In this document: positions 24,590-34,149 of the stretch, piece after piece
How positions within the stretch are numbered: the stretch's first letter is position 1
Layout of the letters: each line of letters begins with the position of its first letter
Assembly: GCF_029023725.1 (NCBI RefSeq)
Contig: NZ_CP119075.1
Coordinates: forward strand, 119,501 to 183,500
Length of the DNA: 64,000 nt
Direction of reading: 5' to 3'
Source of the DNA: Synoicihabitans lomoniglobus
GTDB lineage: Bacteria; Verrucomicrobiota; Verrucomicrobiia; Opitutales; Opitutaceae
Program-made: the position numbers and the translations under genes
Notes under the pieces: model-generated
Seen by the model: only the letters and a program-made list of their open reading frames with translations
The model's database searches: none
Told to the model about the DNA's origin: nothing

Positions 24590-25624
24590 TCAGGGTTGGA
24601 GAATCACTTTCAGGTGGGCGCCTCCTTCGGGCGTGGAGAGCTTCGCGAACCAGGCGGCGCCGTCGGCCAATGGGACGACGGCGGAAATCATGGGCTCGAC
24701 TTGAATCGCGCCACTCGCGATCAGTTCGAGACTGGCGGGGTATTCACCCGCGGAGCCGCAACTGCCCAAGATGGTGAGTTCACGCGTGACGGCGTGTTGG
24801 AGGGGAAAGGTGACCTCGGGCGCGAGGTTGCCCACGAGCACGACTTTGCCGCCCAGCCGGGCGGCGGCGATGGCGAGTTTGACGGTGGGCTCGATACCCA
24901 CGACTTCGAATACGACGTCCGCGCCGTGACCGTCGGTGTAGTCGTGAATGGTCGCGACGGGATCTCCGGTGGTCACCTCGACCGTCTCGGTCGCTCCCAA
25001 CGCCCGCGCATGATCGAGGCGAGTCGCCTCCCGATCCACGGCGATGATACGGGAAACGCCGGCCGCCCGCAGGGATTGAATGACAAGCAACCCGATCATG
25101 CCGCTGCCGATCACCACGGCGGAGTCGGTGGGGGAGATGTCGGCCCGGGTCAGCGCGTGCTGGGCGATCGAAACCGGCTCGGCGAACGCGGCCTGTTCAA
25201 ACGACAAACTCGCCGGCAAGCGATACAGGATACGGGCGGGCACGGTCAGGTATTCCGCAAAGGCACCGTGTTGACGATACGTGCCGGGGGAGACGCCGAC
25301 AACCCGCCGATCCGTGCAAAGGTTGACCGCCCCGCGTCGGCAGGCCGGACACGTTCCGCAATACACGGTGGAATCAAACGTCACGCGATCGCCCACCGCC
25401 CAGTCGGTCACGGCCGCGCCGACTTGGGAAATTTCTCCAGCGGCTTCGTGACCCATGATCAACGGAACCTGGCGTCGGCCGCTCGAACCGTCCCAGCCGT
25501 GAATATCGCTGCCGCAAATGCCGCAGGCCCGGATGCGCAGCTGCACCTCGTCGGCCGCGGGAACAGGGGTGGGATGATCCACCATTTCAAGACGGGAAGG
25601 GGCAGTGAGCAGCAGCGCTTTCAT
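24590..25624 (-). CDS. Zinc-dependent medium-chain dehydrogenase (sugar/polyol type)
   Basis: Start at ATG 25624 (MKALLLTAPSRLEMVDHPTP), 344 residues, usual for the family. Catalytic zinc ligands are visible at C37 (CGICGSDIHGW) and the GHE motif H59-E60. The structural zinc lobe has four cysteines C89, C92, C95 and C103 (CGTCPACRRGAVNLC). The NAD-binding fold shows VIGSGMIGLLVIQSLRAAG with the acidic residue in IIAVDREATR. Relatives oxidise sorbitol, threonine, galactitol phosphate or similar secondary alcohols. It is divergent from the GPH symporter gene, with two palindromes and a LacI-like site in between, so co-regulation with sugar uptake is likely. The exact substrate is unknown. Confidence 0.9.
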   Translation of the reverse strand: MKALLLTAPSRLEMVDHPTPVPAADEVQLRIRACGICGSDIHGWDGSSGRRQVPLIMGHEAAGEISQVGAAVTDWAVGDRVTFDSTVYCGTCPACRRGAVNLCTDRRVVGVSPGTYRQHGAFAEYLTVPARILYRLPASLSFEQAAFAEPVSIAQHALTRADISPTDSAVVIGSGMIGLLVIQSLRAAGVSRIIAVDREATRLDHARALGATETVEVTTGDPVATIHDYTDGHGADVVFEVVGIEPTVKLAIAAARLGGKVVLVGNLAPEVTFPLQHAVTRELTILGSCGSAGEYPASLELIASGAIQVEPMISAVVPLADGAAWFAKLSTPEGGAHLKVILQP

Positions 25625-25723
25625 CGCTGCGCAGGTTGGGACGTTACGGGGCAGAAAACGAGGCCGGGATTGCGCCTTTTGACCCATATTTTCTCCGGAA
25701 GTTGAAATTAAACAAAAACAACA

Positions 25724-25776
25724 TGAGTAAAACAGTTACTCAAATAAAAGAAAGTTTGTAACTCAAAGCTGTGAGT
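25724..25776. promoter_or_regulatory. Two inverted repeats sharing TGAGT/ACTCA
   Basis: TGAGTAA-AACAG-TTACTCA at 25724-25742 is a perfect 7-base palindrome with a 5-base spacer. ACTCA at 25761-25765 and TGAGT at 25772-25776 make a second pair in the opposite arrangement. Both lie in the AT-rich middle of the divergent dehydrogenase/symporter region. They look like binding sites for a dimeric regulator. Confidence 0.5.
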
Positions 25777-25780
25777 GTTT

Positions 25781-25796
25781 GATACGCGCTTCGTCA
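25781..25796. promoter_or_regulatory. Candidate LacI-family operator
   Basis: GATACGCGCTTCGTCA differs from the site at 13530-13545 at two of 16 positions. It lies between the dehydrogenase and symporter starts, in the locus that carries LacI regulator 2. The remaining bases up to the symporter start at 25940 show no further gene. Confidence 0.5.
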
Positions 25797-25939
25797 CCGC
25801 TTTGGACGGTTTTCTACTGTGATGTAAAGAATTGTCCGGGGTGGGTGCGTTGCCCCTCCCATCCCCCATCTGCCTTGGTGTCGTGTGATCCCTCGAGCGA
25901 CGCGTGGTCGATATTTCCTCGTCCTCTTTGTTACCCCGT

Positions 25940-27382
25940 ATGTCTCAATCTCCGCCGACCCCCGCAGCCTCCCCGCGCTCGGAGCACACCACTCGCGAGT
26001 CCGATAAAATTGGGTTCTGGGAAAAGTCCGCGCTGGGCACGGGTTACCTGGCCAATTTTTACGGCACCGCCGGCATCAACAGCCTCGCGATCCCGGTGTA
26101 TCAAATGGTGTTGGCGGTCGACCCGATTCTGCTCGGGTTGGTGTTGGCGATCCCGCGTTTTTGGGACGCGCTCACTGATCCGATTGTCGGTATTTTTTCG
26201 GACAACCTGCGCACCAAGTGGGGACGGCGAAAGCCCCTCATCGTCATCGGCGCGATCACGCAGGGCCTCGCCTTTGGCGCGTTGTGGATGGTGCCGGAAG
26301 GGTGGGGGCAGACGGCGACGTTGATCTACCTGACGGTGATGCTGCTGCTGTTTTACACCTGCTATTCGGTATTCTATGTTCCGCTGAGCAGTCTCACGTA
26401 TGAGATGACGCCGGACTACAAGGAACGCACGCGGGTGGGGGCGTTCATCAGCTTCTTCCACAAGCTCGGCGAGCTCACTTACAGCTGGGCGATTCCGTTG
26501 GCGGGGTTGGCGTTCTTCGGGTCGATGATGACGGGCGTGCAGGTCGTGGGCTGGATCATCGGCATCGTGATCATGGGATTCTTCGGCATGGTGCCCGGCC
26601 TGTTCGTCAAGGAACGCTATTACAAGAAGGCGTCGGTGCAGGAGAAAGTGCACTTGGTCCCGGCGTTCAAGGCGGCCATGAGCAACCGCGCCTTCATGGT
26701 GCTCGTCGGGTTGACCATCTGCCAGGTGCTCGCGGGCATGTTGGCGAGCAACCTCGATTACTACATCATCGTCTACCACATGAACGATGGCGTGCTGGTC
26801 GATGGGGCGAAGTGGAAGGCCATTCTTTCGTCAGGCTATGCGGTGGTCGGCATCCTCTCGATCTACCCCGTCAATTGGCTGGCCAATCGCTACGGCAAGC
26901 GCGTCGCCCTGGCGGTGATATTTGGTCTGGTGCTGTTCGGCGCGTTCGGCAAGTGGTTCCTCTACACGCCGGGTAACCAGTGGAAGATCCTACTCGACCC
27001 GATCCTGTGCGGTCCGGTCTGGACGGGTATCCGGGTGCTCCTGCCTTCGATGCTCGGTGACATCTGCGACGACGACGAATTGCGCCACGGTTTCCGGCGC
27101 GAGGGCATGATGGGCGCCCTCTTTTCGTTCATTGAGAAAACGGGCTTTTCGCTGGCGTTTTTTGGCACCGGCGTGGCGCTGAGCCTGACGGGTTTTGACG
27201 CGGCGCTCGGTGGCGCGCAGAGCGAGGGCACCATCCTCGGTATGCGTCTCGTGCTCGCCGTCTCGACCTTTATCTGGGCCTTGCTCGCCCTGTGGCTGAT
27301 CGCGATCTACCCGCTCTCGCAAAAGCGGGCCTACGAAATCCGCGATGAACTGGAAGCGCGTCGCGGCCGCGTCGTGGAGTAA
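25940..27382 (+). CDS. GPH-family sugar:cation symporter
   Basis: I use ATG 25940 (MSQSPPTPAASPRSEHTTRE); a GTG at 25904 is possible. The 480-residue product has about 12 membrane helices and the hallmark of the glycoside-pentoside-hexuronide family, RFWDALTDPIVGIFSDNLRT followed by WGRRKPLI, plus YKERTRVGAFISFFHKLGE. These transporters move glycosides, pentosides or hexuronides with H+ or Na+ across the inner membrane. The next gene (LacI 2) overlaps its end, and GH2 and GH5-like enzymes follow, so the substrate is probably the oligosaccharide they release or digest. Confidence 0.92.
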   Translation: MSQSPPTPAASPRSEHTTRESDKIGFWEKSALGTGYLANFYGTAGINSLAIPVYQMVLAVDPILLGLVLAIPRFWDALTDPIVGIFSDNLRTKWGRRKPLIVIGAITQGLAFGALWMVPEGWGQTATLIYLTVMLLLFYTCYSVFYVPLSSLTYEMTPDYKERTRVGAFISFFHKLGELTYSWAIPLAGLAFFGSMMTGVQVVGWIIGIVIMGFFGMVPGLFVKERYYKKASVQEKVHLVPAFKAAMSNRAFMVLVGLTICQVLAGMLASNLDYYIIVYHMNDGVLVDGAKWKAILSSGYAVVGILSIYPVNWLANRYGKRVALAVIFGLVLFGAFGKWFLYTPGNQWKILLDPILCGPVWTGIRVLLPSMLGDICDDDELRHGFRREGMMGALFSFIEKTGFSLAFFGTGVALSLTGFDAALGGAQSEGTILGMRLVLAVSTFIWALLALWLIAIYPLSQKRAYEIRDELEARRGRVVE

Positions 27383-28391
27383 TCTTCAACCCTCTCTCCC
27401 GATTAAGAAAAACGAAACATCCGATTCGAATTCCCGCCCCCGCAAAGCGACGATTTACGATCTCGCCCGAGTTGCCGGGGTATCGCCGGGCACAGTCAGC
27501 CGCGTCCTCAACAACCGTGACCGGGTGAAGGCGGAGACCCGCGAAAAGGTCCTGAGTGCCGCGACCAAACTGCGCCTGCGACCGCAGGCCTCGGTGCGCC
27601 TGCGCCAGATTGCGCTCATCACGGACCCGGGTTACTCCGACCGCATTGAAGGTTATGCCGCGACCGTGACCGCTCACCTCTCGTTCGCCCTGTCGCGGCG
27701 CAATATCGGCGTGGTGATTCCCAACAACCCCGAGGAGGAACTCAGCGGACTCTATCTCGATGGCGTGATCGCGATCACCTACAACGAAGCCCTGCGGCAG
27801 GTGCTCTCCCGCCTCGAAGAACGCACTCACATCGTCTACCTCGACCGCTTCGATGTGGTCGCGACGCAGAACGTGGTATGCTCGGACCACTACCGTGCGG
27901 GTTATCTCGCCGCGCAGCATTTCATCGCGCGGGGCAAGCAACGTCTGGCGTTTCTCGGTCGCGATCTCGAACCGTTCCGCGTGCGGCTCCAAGGCTTCAG
28001 GGCGGCGATGGAGGAAGCGGGGATCGCCCCCGATGACCGCCGGTTGTCCCTCGTCGGTTCGAGTCACAACTCCACGTCGGTGCTGTCCCGTCTCGTCAAA
28101 CTCGATGCCGACGCGCTCTACGTGCCGGGCACGAGCTATCAGGCCCTCGATTGCCTGCACATGCTCACCTATGTCATGGGTAAACGGATACCAGAGGACA
28201 TCGGCCTGATCGGCGGCGAAAACGAGGGCATCTCGGCCTCGCTCAATCCTCCGCTCACCACCATTGACGAGTCCCTGCGCGATTTGGCCGAGAATGCCGC
28301 GGCGATGCTCGACCGCCTGACCTCCCATCAAACCGTCACCGCCCGCCGGGTCGTCGTGCCGGTGAGTCTCATTGAAAGGGACTCGGTTTGA
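27345..28391 (+). CDS. LacI-family transcriptional regulator 2
   Basis: 348 residues if it starts at ATG 27345, inside the end of the symporter gene (38-base overlap). No later ATG/GTG/TTG precedes the HTH, so this start is the best available, although its first 30 residues are atypical. HTH: ATIYDLARVAGVSPGTVSRV with NNRDRVKAETREKVLSAATK. The effector domain contains LDGVIAITYNE, VCSDHYRAGYLAAQHFIARG and PPLTTIDESLRDLAENAAAM. It is homologous over its length to LacI 1, with identical recognition residues. Expected role: control of the dehydrogenase and symporter-GH operon through the site at 25781-25796. Confidence 0.9.
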   Translation: MNWKRVAAASWSNLQPSLPIKKNETSDSNSRPRKATIYDLARVAGVSPGTVSRVLNNRDRVKAETREKVLSAATKLRLRPQASVRLRQIALITDPGYSDRIEGYAATVTAHLSFALSRRNIGVVIPNNPEEELSGLYLDGVIAITYNEALRQVLSRLEERTHIVYLDRFDVVATQNVVCSDHYRAGYLAAQHFIARGKQRLAFLGRDLEPFRVRLQGFRAAMEEAGIAPDDRRLSLVGSSHNSTSVLSRLVKLDADALYVPGTSYQALDCLHMLTYVMGKRIPEDIGLIGGENEGISASLNPPLTTIDESLRDLAENAAAMLDRLTSHQTVTARRVVVPVSLIERDSV

Positions 28392-28439
28392 AGACCTTCC
28401 GGATTTTGGTCCCGACGCCCACCGCGCGGCGATAAACGC

Positions 28440-30764
28440 ATGAACACGGACAGCACCACCGGCATGCGCCACAGCCCCTTGAACGAGGGGTGGCAATTTC
28501 GTCGTTTGACCGCGGTGAAAAGCGCTGCGGGCGAGCCTGTGGTGGTGGACCTGCCGCATTCTCCGTTTGTGGCCGATTTACAGGGTAACGAGCCGTGGTT
28601 CGGAGTGTGTCTTTACTCCCGCTCCATCCCGGTGCCGGAGCTGGTGGAAGGCGCGCGACTGGCCTTGCACGTGGGCGCGGCGATGCAGACGGCCCGCGTG
28701 CTGGTTGATGGCGTGGAGGCGGGAAAAAACGTCGGCGGATACCTTCCGTTTGAGATTGATCTCACCCCGTTGGTGCGGGGCAAACTCACGGCCGAAATCG
28801 CGCTCGAACTCGACAACCGACATCAGGATACCGTGCCGCCGGGCAAGCCTTACGAAGAGTTGGATTTTTGCTGGTATGGCGGGCTTCACCAGGAGGTGGA
28901 GCTACGCATCTACCCGCCGGTGTTTCTCACCAGCTACATTCGCGAGGGAGAGACTCCCGGAGGCATTTTTATTCGCACAGAATCCGTGGCCCAGGGTGAC
29001 GCGACCCTCGTGCTGTGTGCGGAGGTCGAGAATATGGCGACGGTGGAGGAGGGCGTGCGGTTGGACTGGATCGTCATCGATCAGAATGGTGACGAGGTCG
29101 CGTGCGACACTTCGAATGCGTTCCGCGTGGCGACCGCCGCCCGTCATGCCGTCAGTCAACGTCTGGTGGTGCCGGCGGCCAAACTGTGGTCGCCGCAGAC
29201 ACCTCATCGCCACACGTTGACGGTGGTCGTGCGCCGCGTGTCCGACGGAAGCGAACTGGATCGCCGTAGCATTGATTTTGGCATTCGCCTGATCGGATTC
29301 TCCCGCTCCGGCGGTTTTGAAATCAACGGGCGATCATTGCGGTTGCGCGGCGTGAATCGTCATCAGGATTTCCCGCGCGTCGGTTACGCGGCGTCTCGGG
29401 CCGCTCAGTATCGCGAGGCGCGCCGGATCAAGGAAGCGGGTTTCGACTACGTGCGCCTCTCGCATTACCCGCAGTCACCGCACTTCATGACGGCCTGCGA
29501 CGAGTATGGGTTGGTCGTGGCGAACTGCATCCCGGGCTGGCAGTTTTTTGGGTGCGAAGCCTTCCAGGAAAATTGCGCGGATTTCGCGCGACGGTTGGTG
29601 CGGCGCGACCGCAATCATCCGTGTGTGGTATTGTGGGAACTCTCGCTGAACGAGACGCAGATGACGGCGGATTTCATGCGTCGCATGCACGAGATCGGCC
29701 ATGAGGAATACCCGGGCGATCAGATGTTCACGTGCGGTTGGATGGACGGTTTTGATGTCTTCTTCCACTCCCGGCAACACGGTGCGATTCACACCTGGCG
29801 CAACGACGACAAGGCGCTGGTGGTGGCGGAATACGGCGACTGGGAATACTACGCGGCCAATGAGGGTTTTGATCAGAAAGCCGGGACCGGCATTCTCGAT
29901 CGACGGTTGAACAGTCGCAAATTTCGCGGCGATGGCGAAGCCGCCCTGTGGCAGCAGGCCCGCAATCATGTGGAGGCGCTCAATGACACCCTGAGTTCGC
30001 CGGCGGTGCTCGATGGGCTGTGGGCCATGAACGACTACCCGCGCGGCTACGAACAAACCCGCGCGGCGTGCGGCATCATGGATTTCTTTCGCCTGCCGAA
30101 GTTCTCGTTTTATTTCTACCGGAGCCAACGCGACGCGGCCGAGGTTGGCGTCAATTGGAGCGTGGGTCCGATGGTGTTTGCCGCCACGTATTGGCAGGAG
30201 CAACTCCCGGGGCGGAGGCTGTGGGTGTTCAGCAATTGCGAAACGGTGGAGCTGCTGATCAACGACCAAGTGGTCGCACCGGCCACCACGCCGGCGCATG
30301 CGCAGTGGCTTCATTTGCCGCATCCGCCTTTTGTGTTTGAGGCAATCGATTACGTGCCCGGCGCGCTGGAGGCGGTAGGGCGGATGGGTGGTGGAATCGT
30401 GGCCCGACACCGTGTGATGACGCCGGGGACGCCCACGCATTTGGTGGTGTGGAGCGATGAGCGGGAGATCGTGCGTCAGCCCCATGAATCCGACCTGCTG
30501 CTGGTTTACGCGGGCCTGCACGATGACGCCGGCTCGTTGTGCGTGGAGACGGTGGACACGATCACGTTTACCGTCACGGGTGGAGCACATGTGGTCGGAC
30601 CCGTGGTGGTCGAAACCGAAGCCGGTATTGCCGCCGTCGCGGTGCATGTGCCGATCGGTGTAACCCACTTTGAGGTGAGCGCGCAGAGCGCGTCGGCTCC
30701 TGCTGTCCGGTCAGGTCGACTAGCGGCCATTCCTCCCGCCGTGTTGGCCGGGGGACAATCCTGA
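28440..30764 (+). CDS. Glycoside hydrolase family 2 enzyme
   Basis: 774 residues without an evident signal peptide, so probably cytoplasmic. N-terminal sugar-binding jelly roll (about 10-165: LNEGWQFRRLT, WYGGLHQEVELRIYPPVF), an Ig-like middle (about 170-285), the catalytic TIM barrel (about 290-570) and C-terminal beta domains (about 590-765). The acid/base is E405 in LWELSLNETQM, the N-E pair expected for clan GH-A. The nucleophile is probably E464 in VVAEYGDW. LRGVNRHQDFPRVG is the classical GH2 block. Activity could be beta-galactosidase, beta-glucuronidase or another beta-glycosidase; the sequence alone does not settle it. It lies 48 bases after LacI 2 and 6 bases before the GH5-like gene. 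Confidence 0.88.
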   Translation: MNTDSTTGMRHSPLNEGWQFRRLTAVKSAAGEPVVVDLPHSPFVADLQGNEPWFGVCLYSRSIPVPELVEGARLALHVGAAMQTARVLVDGVEAGKNVGGYLPFEIDLTPLVRGKLTAEIALELDNRHQDTVPPGKPYEELDFCWYGGLHQEVELRIYPPVFLTSYIREGETPGGIFIRTESVAQGDATLVLCAEVENMATVEEGVRLDWIVIDQNGDEVACDTSNAFRVATAARHAVSQRLVVPAAKLWSPQTPHRHTLTVVVRRVSDGSELDRRSIDFGIRLIGFSRSGGFEINGRSLRLRGVNRHQDFPRVGYAASRAAQYREARRIKEAGFDYVRLSHYPQSPHFMTACDEYGLVVANCIPGWQFFGCEAFQENCADFARRLVRRDRNHPCVVLWELSLNETQMTADFMRRMHEIGHEEYPGDQMFTCGWMDGFDVFFHSRQHGAIHTWRNDDKALVVAEYGDWEYYAANEGFDQKAGTGILDRRLNSRKFRGDGEAALWQQARNHVEALNDTLSSPAVLDGLWAMNDYPRGYEQTRAACGIMDFFRLPKFSFYFYRSQRDAAEVGVNWSVGPMVFAATYWQEQLPGRRLWVFSNCETVELLINDQVVAPATTPAHAQWLHLPHPPFVFEAIDYVPGALEAVGRMGGGIVARHRVMTPGTPTHLVVWSDEREIVRQPHESDLLLVYAGLHDDAGSLCVETVDTITFTVTGGAHVVGPVVVETEAGIAAVAVHVPIGVTHFEVSAQSASAPAVRSGRLAAIPPAVLAGGQS

Positions 30765-30770
30765 ATCACA

Positions 30771-33326
30771 ATGAAAACCCCGACCTTACTTTGCATTCTG
30801 ATCGTCCTCGTAGCGGTGGTTTCAATCCGAGCCGAGGAGCTGGTTTATCTCGATGACGGCGGTGTGATCCGTTGGCGCGCCGATGACCGTGAGGTCGCGC
30901 TGTTCGGGGCTAATTACAATCTCGGATCGGCCAGTGACTTCCGGGCGGCGGGTCGCCTGGGGGTTGATCGTAAACAACTGGTGGAACAGGATTTCACGCA
31001 CTTCGCCCGCATGGGTTGGGATGGGGTGCGATTGGCGACCTGGGGCGATTGGGAGAGCAGCGACATCGCGGGCAATCTCATCGTCAACGAACACATCGAT
31101 GTGCTCGATTACGCGATTTATCAGGCGAAAAAACGCGGTATTTTCATCCTCTTCAATCCCATCCACACCTACTCGGCGTGGTGGCCCGATGCACCGTCCG
31201 ACGGCGACTATCCGGGGTTTGCCGCGCACTACGAAAAACGCGTGCTGGGGCTCGATCCGGCCGCGATCGCGGCGCAGGTGAATTACCTGCACCAGTTTTT
31301 GGAGCACGTGAATCCCTACACCGGCGTGGCGCTCAAGGACGAACCGCAGATCCTCTTCGTCGAGATGATCAACGAGCCGTGGCATCATCCGGAGGATTTC
31401 ACGGGGTCGGTGGACTACATCAATGCGCTGGTGCAGGCCGTGCGCGATACGGGCTGCGAAAAAGTCACGTTTCACAACATCAGTCAGACGTTTGACATCA
31501 TCCCGCCAACGCTCGCTTCGCAGGTGCAGGGCGGCAGTTTTGGCTGGTATCCCACGGGCCTGAATTCGAAACACGCGCTCACCGAAAACTACCTGCGCAC
31601 CGTCGATGATTACACGCCTTTGCTGCGGCCCGATGTGCGGGACCTGCCGTTGATCGTGTATGAGTTTGATTCGGGCGACATGGATTCGGGCTACATGTAT
31701 CCGGCCATGGCGCGGGCGTTTCGTGGCGTCGGGGCGCAGTTCGCGGCCATGTTTTCCTACGACATGCTGGCCACCGCGCCCACCAATGCCGGGTGGCAGA
31801 CGCATTGGCTGAACTTGGTGCATTCGCCCAAAAAAGCGGTGAGTGCGATTATCGCGGCTGAGGTCATGCGCCGAATTCCGGCGGATTCGCGTTACGGTGA
31901 CTACCCGGCCAACCGCACCTTCGGGCCCTTTCGCGTGAGTTACGAAGAAGACTCCAGCGAGCTGGTGACCGACGAGGTCTTCATGCATGCCAACGACACG
32001 GCATCGGCTCCGACCCGAACCGATAAGTTGGAGCGCATCGTCGGAAGTGGCAGTTCGCCGATCGTGAGCTACGAGGGTTCGGGCGCCTACTTTTTGGACA
32101 AACTGGGCGCCGGGATCTGGCGACTCGAAGTCTATCCGGACGCGGAGATGGTGGCGGACCCGTTCGCGCTGGAGTGGGATGCGAAGCAACTCGCGTCGCG
32201 GCTCGTTTCGCGCGAATGGCCTATGACCGTGCGACTTGTCGAACTTGGTGAGACGTTTCAAGTGGCGCCACTCGATGCCGGTAATCAGCACGAGGCGACG
32301 GCCCGTCGCAGCACATTCGGCGTGAAGCCCGGAGTCTACGTGCTGAGTCGTCACGACAGAGTGGATACGGCCGCGTTGCCCGCCATGATCGGTGCCGTGG
32401 GATTGCGCGAGTTTGTCTGCCCCGCAGCTCCGGAACTACCCGCACAAATCCGACCACAAATGCGCACCACGTTCGCGAGTGGCGAAACCGTGATCGTGCG
32501 GGCTGATGTCATTTCCGCAAATCTGGCGAGAGAAGTTGCCGTGATCGCACGTTCAGACGACGGCGCGGAGCACCGCTTCACCTTGCCGCGCGAACACCGT
32601 TACACTTACGCGGCGACCTTGCCCGCCGGTGTGCTGGGGGTGGGGGGGTGGCGGTTGGGTTTTGGGGCCAAGGTCGGGGAAGAGATTGTCGCGATCGCGC
32701 CGTCGGACCCGGCCGCTGTTCGACTCTCGATCGTATCGGCCGAAGCGCCCGTGGTATTGTTCGATGCCAAGTCCGGCGATGTGGAACGCATGGTCTACAG
32801 CCGGGCGGATTGGGAGCTGCGAAAGCGCGTGTATGGGCACTTGACGGATAACGGCACCAACGGATTTCAAATCGCGGCCACCGGCGCGGATGCCGATGGC
32901 GGGCGCGATTTGACGGCGTCGCTGTCGATCAAGGAACGCATCATCGATCGACGGGCAGATCTCGGGCGCGTTGAACGGTTGCGCATTGAAATGAAGTCCC
33001 AAGGCAAACCTTTGCCGGCGATTCTCACGCTGGTCGAAGTCGATGGCACCGCGTGGAGCACGCGTATCGCGTTGCCTGACGGGGAAACCCATCTCGATGT
33101 CGCGCTCGCAGACTTGCGTCTTTCGCCGGCCGTGATGTTGCCGCAGGGTTATCCCAACAACTGGGCCTATTGGATGTATCCCGCCCGTGGCCGAGGTGCT
33201 CCCGGTGATCGGGTGCGTCTGGAAGATGTTGAGCACTTGCAGCTCTCCTTGCGACCAGCGGGGCCATCGAAATCCGGCCAAGGTTCTGTGACTGTGACTC
33301 GCATCGTGTTGCCGATGCCTGAATGA
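30771..33326 (+). CDS. Secreted GH5-like (clan GH-A) glycoside hydrolase
   Basis: 851 residues with a signal peptide (about 1-21). The N-terminal 400 residues form a TIM-barrel hydrolase: FARMGWDGVRLATWGDWESS, FILFNPIHTYSAWWPDAPSD, the acid/base E202 in VEMINEPWH, and the likely nucleophile E298 in LIVYEFDSGD. The NEP motif is usual in GH5 and relatives. The C-terminal 450 residues are beta domains, probably carbohydrate binding, ending with segments such as NNWAYWMYPARGRGAPGDRV. It starts 6 bases after the GH2 stop and so belongs to the same operon. Likely an extracytoplasmic enzyme releasing sugars for the symporter. The exact family and linkage are uncertain. Confidence 0.8.
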   Translation: MKTPTLLCILIVLVAVVSIRAEELVYLDDGGVIRWRADDREVALFGANYNLGSASDFRAAGRLGVDRKQLVEQDFTHFARMGWDGVRLATWGDWESSDIAGNLIVNEHIDVLDYAIYQAKKRGIFILFNPIHTYSAWWPDAPSDGDYPGFAAHYEKRVLGLDPAAIAAQVNYLHQFLEHVNPYTGVALKDEPQILFVEMINEPWHHPEDFTGSVDYINALVQAVRDTGCEKVTFHNISQTFDIIPPTLASQVQGGSFGWYPTGLNSKHALTENYLRTVDDYTPLLRPDVRDLPLIVYEFDSGDMDSGYMYPAMARAFRGVGAQFAAMFSYDMLATAPTNAGWQTHWLNLVHSPKKAVSAIIAAEVMRRIPADSRYGDYPANRTFGPFRVSYEEDSSELVTDEVFMHANDTASAPTRTDKLERIVGSGSSPIVSYEGSGAYFLDKLGAGIWRLEVYPDAEMVADPFALEWDAKQLASRLVSREWPMTVRLVELGETFQVAPLDAGNQHEATARRSTFGVKPGVYVLSRHDRVDTAALPAMIGAVGLREFVCPAAPELPAQIRPQMRTTFASGETVIVRADVISANLAREVAVIARSDDGAEHRFTLPREHRYTYAATLPAGVLGVGGWRLGFGAKVGEEIVAIAPSDPAAVRLSIVSAEAPVVLFDAKSGDVERMVYSRADWELRKRVYGHLTDNGTNGFQIAATGADADGGRDLTASLSIKERIIDRRADLGRVERLRIEMKSQGKPLPAILTLVEVDGTAWSTRIALPDGETHLDVALADLRLSPAVMLPQGYPNNWAYWMYPARGRGAPGDRVRLEDVEHLQLSLRPAGPSKSGQGSVTVTRIVLPMPE

Positions 33327-33360
33327 TGACGCCTCCACTCCCCTCCATTCCCCCCACCCC

Positions 33361-34149
33361 ATGAAAGTCTCTTCCCCTCGCCTGTTTAAGTTGATCGGAT
33401 TATTGGCCTGTTCCCTCACGGTGAGCGCAGCCAGCGATACCAACGATTGGATTCCGCTTTTTAATGGTAAGAATTTGGACGGGTGGACGGTGAAGATCGC
33501 CGGACATCCGGTGGGGGAAAACTACCGCGATACCTATCGCGTCGAGGACGGTATCATCAAAGTTGTCTACGACGATTATCAGCTCTTTAACCAGCAGTTC
33601 GGCCACCTCTACACCAACAGCGCGTATTCCCATTACGTGCTCAAATTGGACTACAAGTTGACCGGCCAAGTCATGGCGGATGCGCCGGTGTGGACCGGCC
33701 GCAACAGTGGCGTCATGATTCACTCGCAATCGCCTTTGAGCATGACGGTCGGCCAATCCTGGCCCGTCAGCTTGGAAGGTCAGTTCCTCGCCGAAGGCAC
33801 GCAGGCCGGAAGGCAAACCGGCAACGCCTGCACGCCCGGCACGCATCTCACGCTCAACGGCGAACCGACGACCGCGCACATTGTGGACTCCACGTCACAG
33901 CTCTTCCCGTTGGACGAATGGGTGCACTTTGAAATCGAGGTGCACGGACACGAGGAGGTCATTCATCGGGTCAATGGCGTGGAAGTGCTACGCTACACGC
34001 ATCCCGTGCTCGACGATACCGACCCCGATGCGCAACGCCTGCTCGCCGCCGGGGTGCCCCGCGAGATCAGCTTTGGTCACATCGCCCTGCAAGCGGAGGG
34101 ACAACCCGTGTGGTTCCGCAACATCATGATTCGTCCGTTGGCGGAGTAG
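33361..34149 (+). CDS. Secreted DUF1080 (3-keto-disaccharide hydrolase-type) protein
   Basis: 262 residues with a signal peptide (about 1-23). The DUF1080 opening is clear in DWIPLFNGKNLDGWTVKIAG, followed by the conserved NSGVMIHSQSP and VDEWVHFEIEV-like segments (here PLDEWVHFEIEVHG) and IRPL near the end. The fold is a concanavalin-like jelly roll. Members have been linked with hydrolysis of 3-keto-glycosides and glycan binding. It is the last gene of the symporter-LacI-GH2-GH5 operon, 34 bases after the GH5-like gene. It ends 26 bases inside the convergent beta-helix gene. A 3-keto-sugar route would need an oxidoreductase that is not obvious here. Confidence 0.85.
   Translation: MKVSSPRLFKLIGLLACSLTVSAASDTNDWIPLFNGKNLDGWTVKIAGHPVGENYRDTYRVEDGIIKVVYDDYQLFNQQFGHLYTNSAYSHYVLKLDYKLTGQVMADAPVWTGRNSGVMIHSQSPLSMTVGQSWPVSLEGQFLAEGTQAGRQTGNACTPGTHLTLNGEPTTAHIVDSTSQLFPLDEWVHFEIEVHGHEEVIHRVNGVEVLRYTHPVLDDTDPDAQRLLAAGVPREISFGHIALQAEGQPVWFRNIMIRPLAE

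Noticed and set aside
27378..27450. Downstream start for LacI 2
   Set aside because: No ATG, GTG or TTG lies in frame before the HTH in this stretch, so the overlapping ATG at 27345 is kept, though an ATT start cannot be ruled out.
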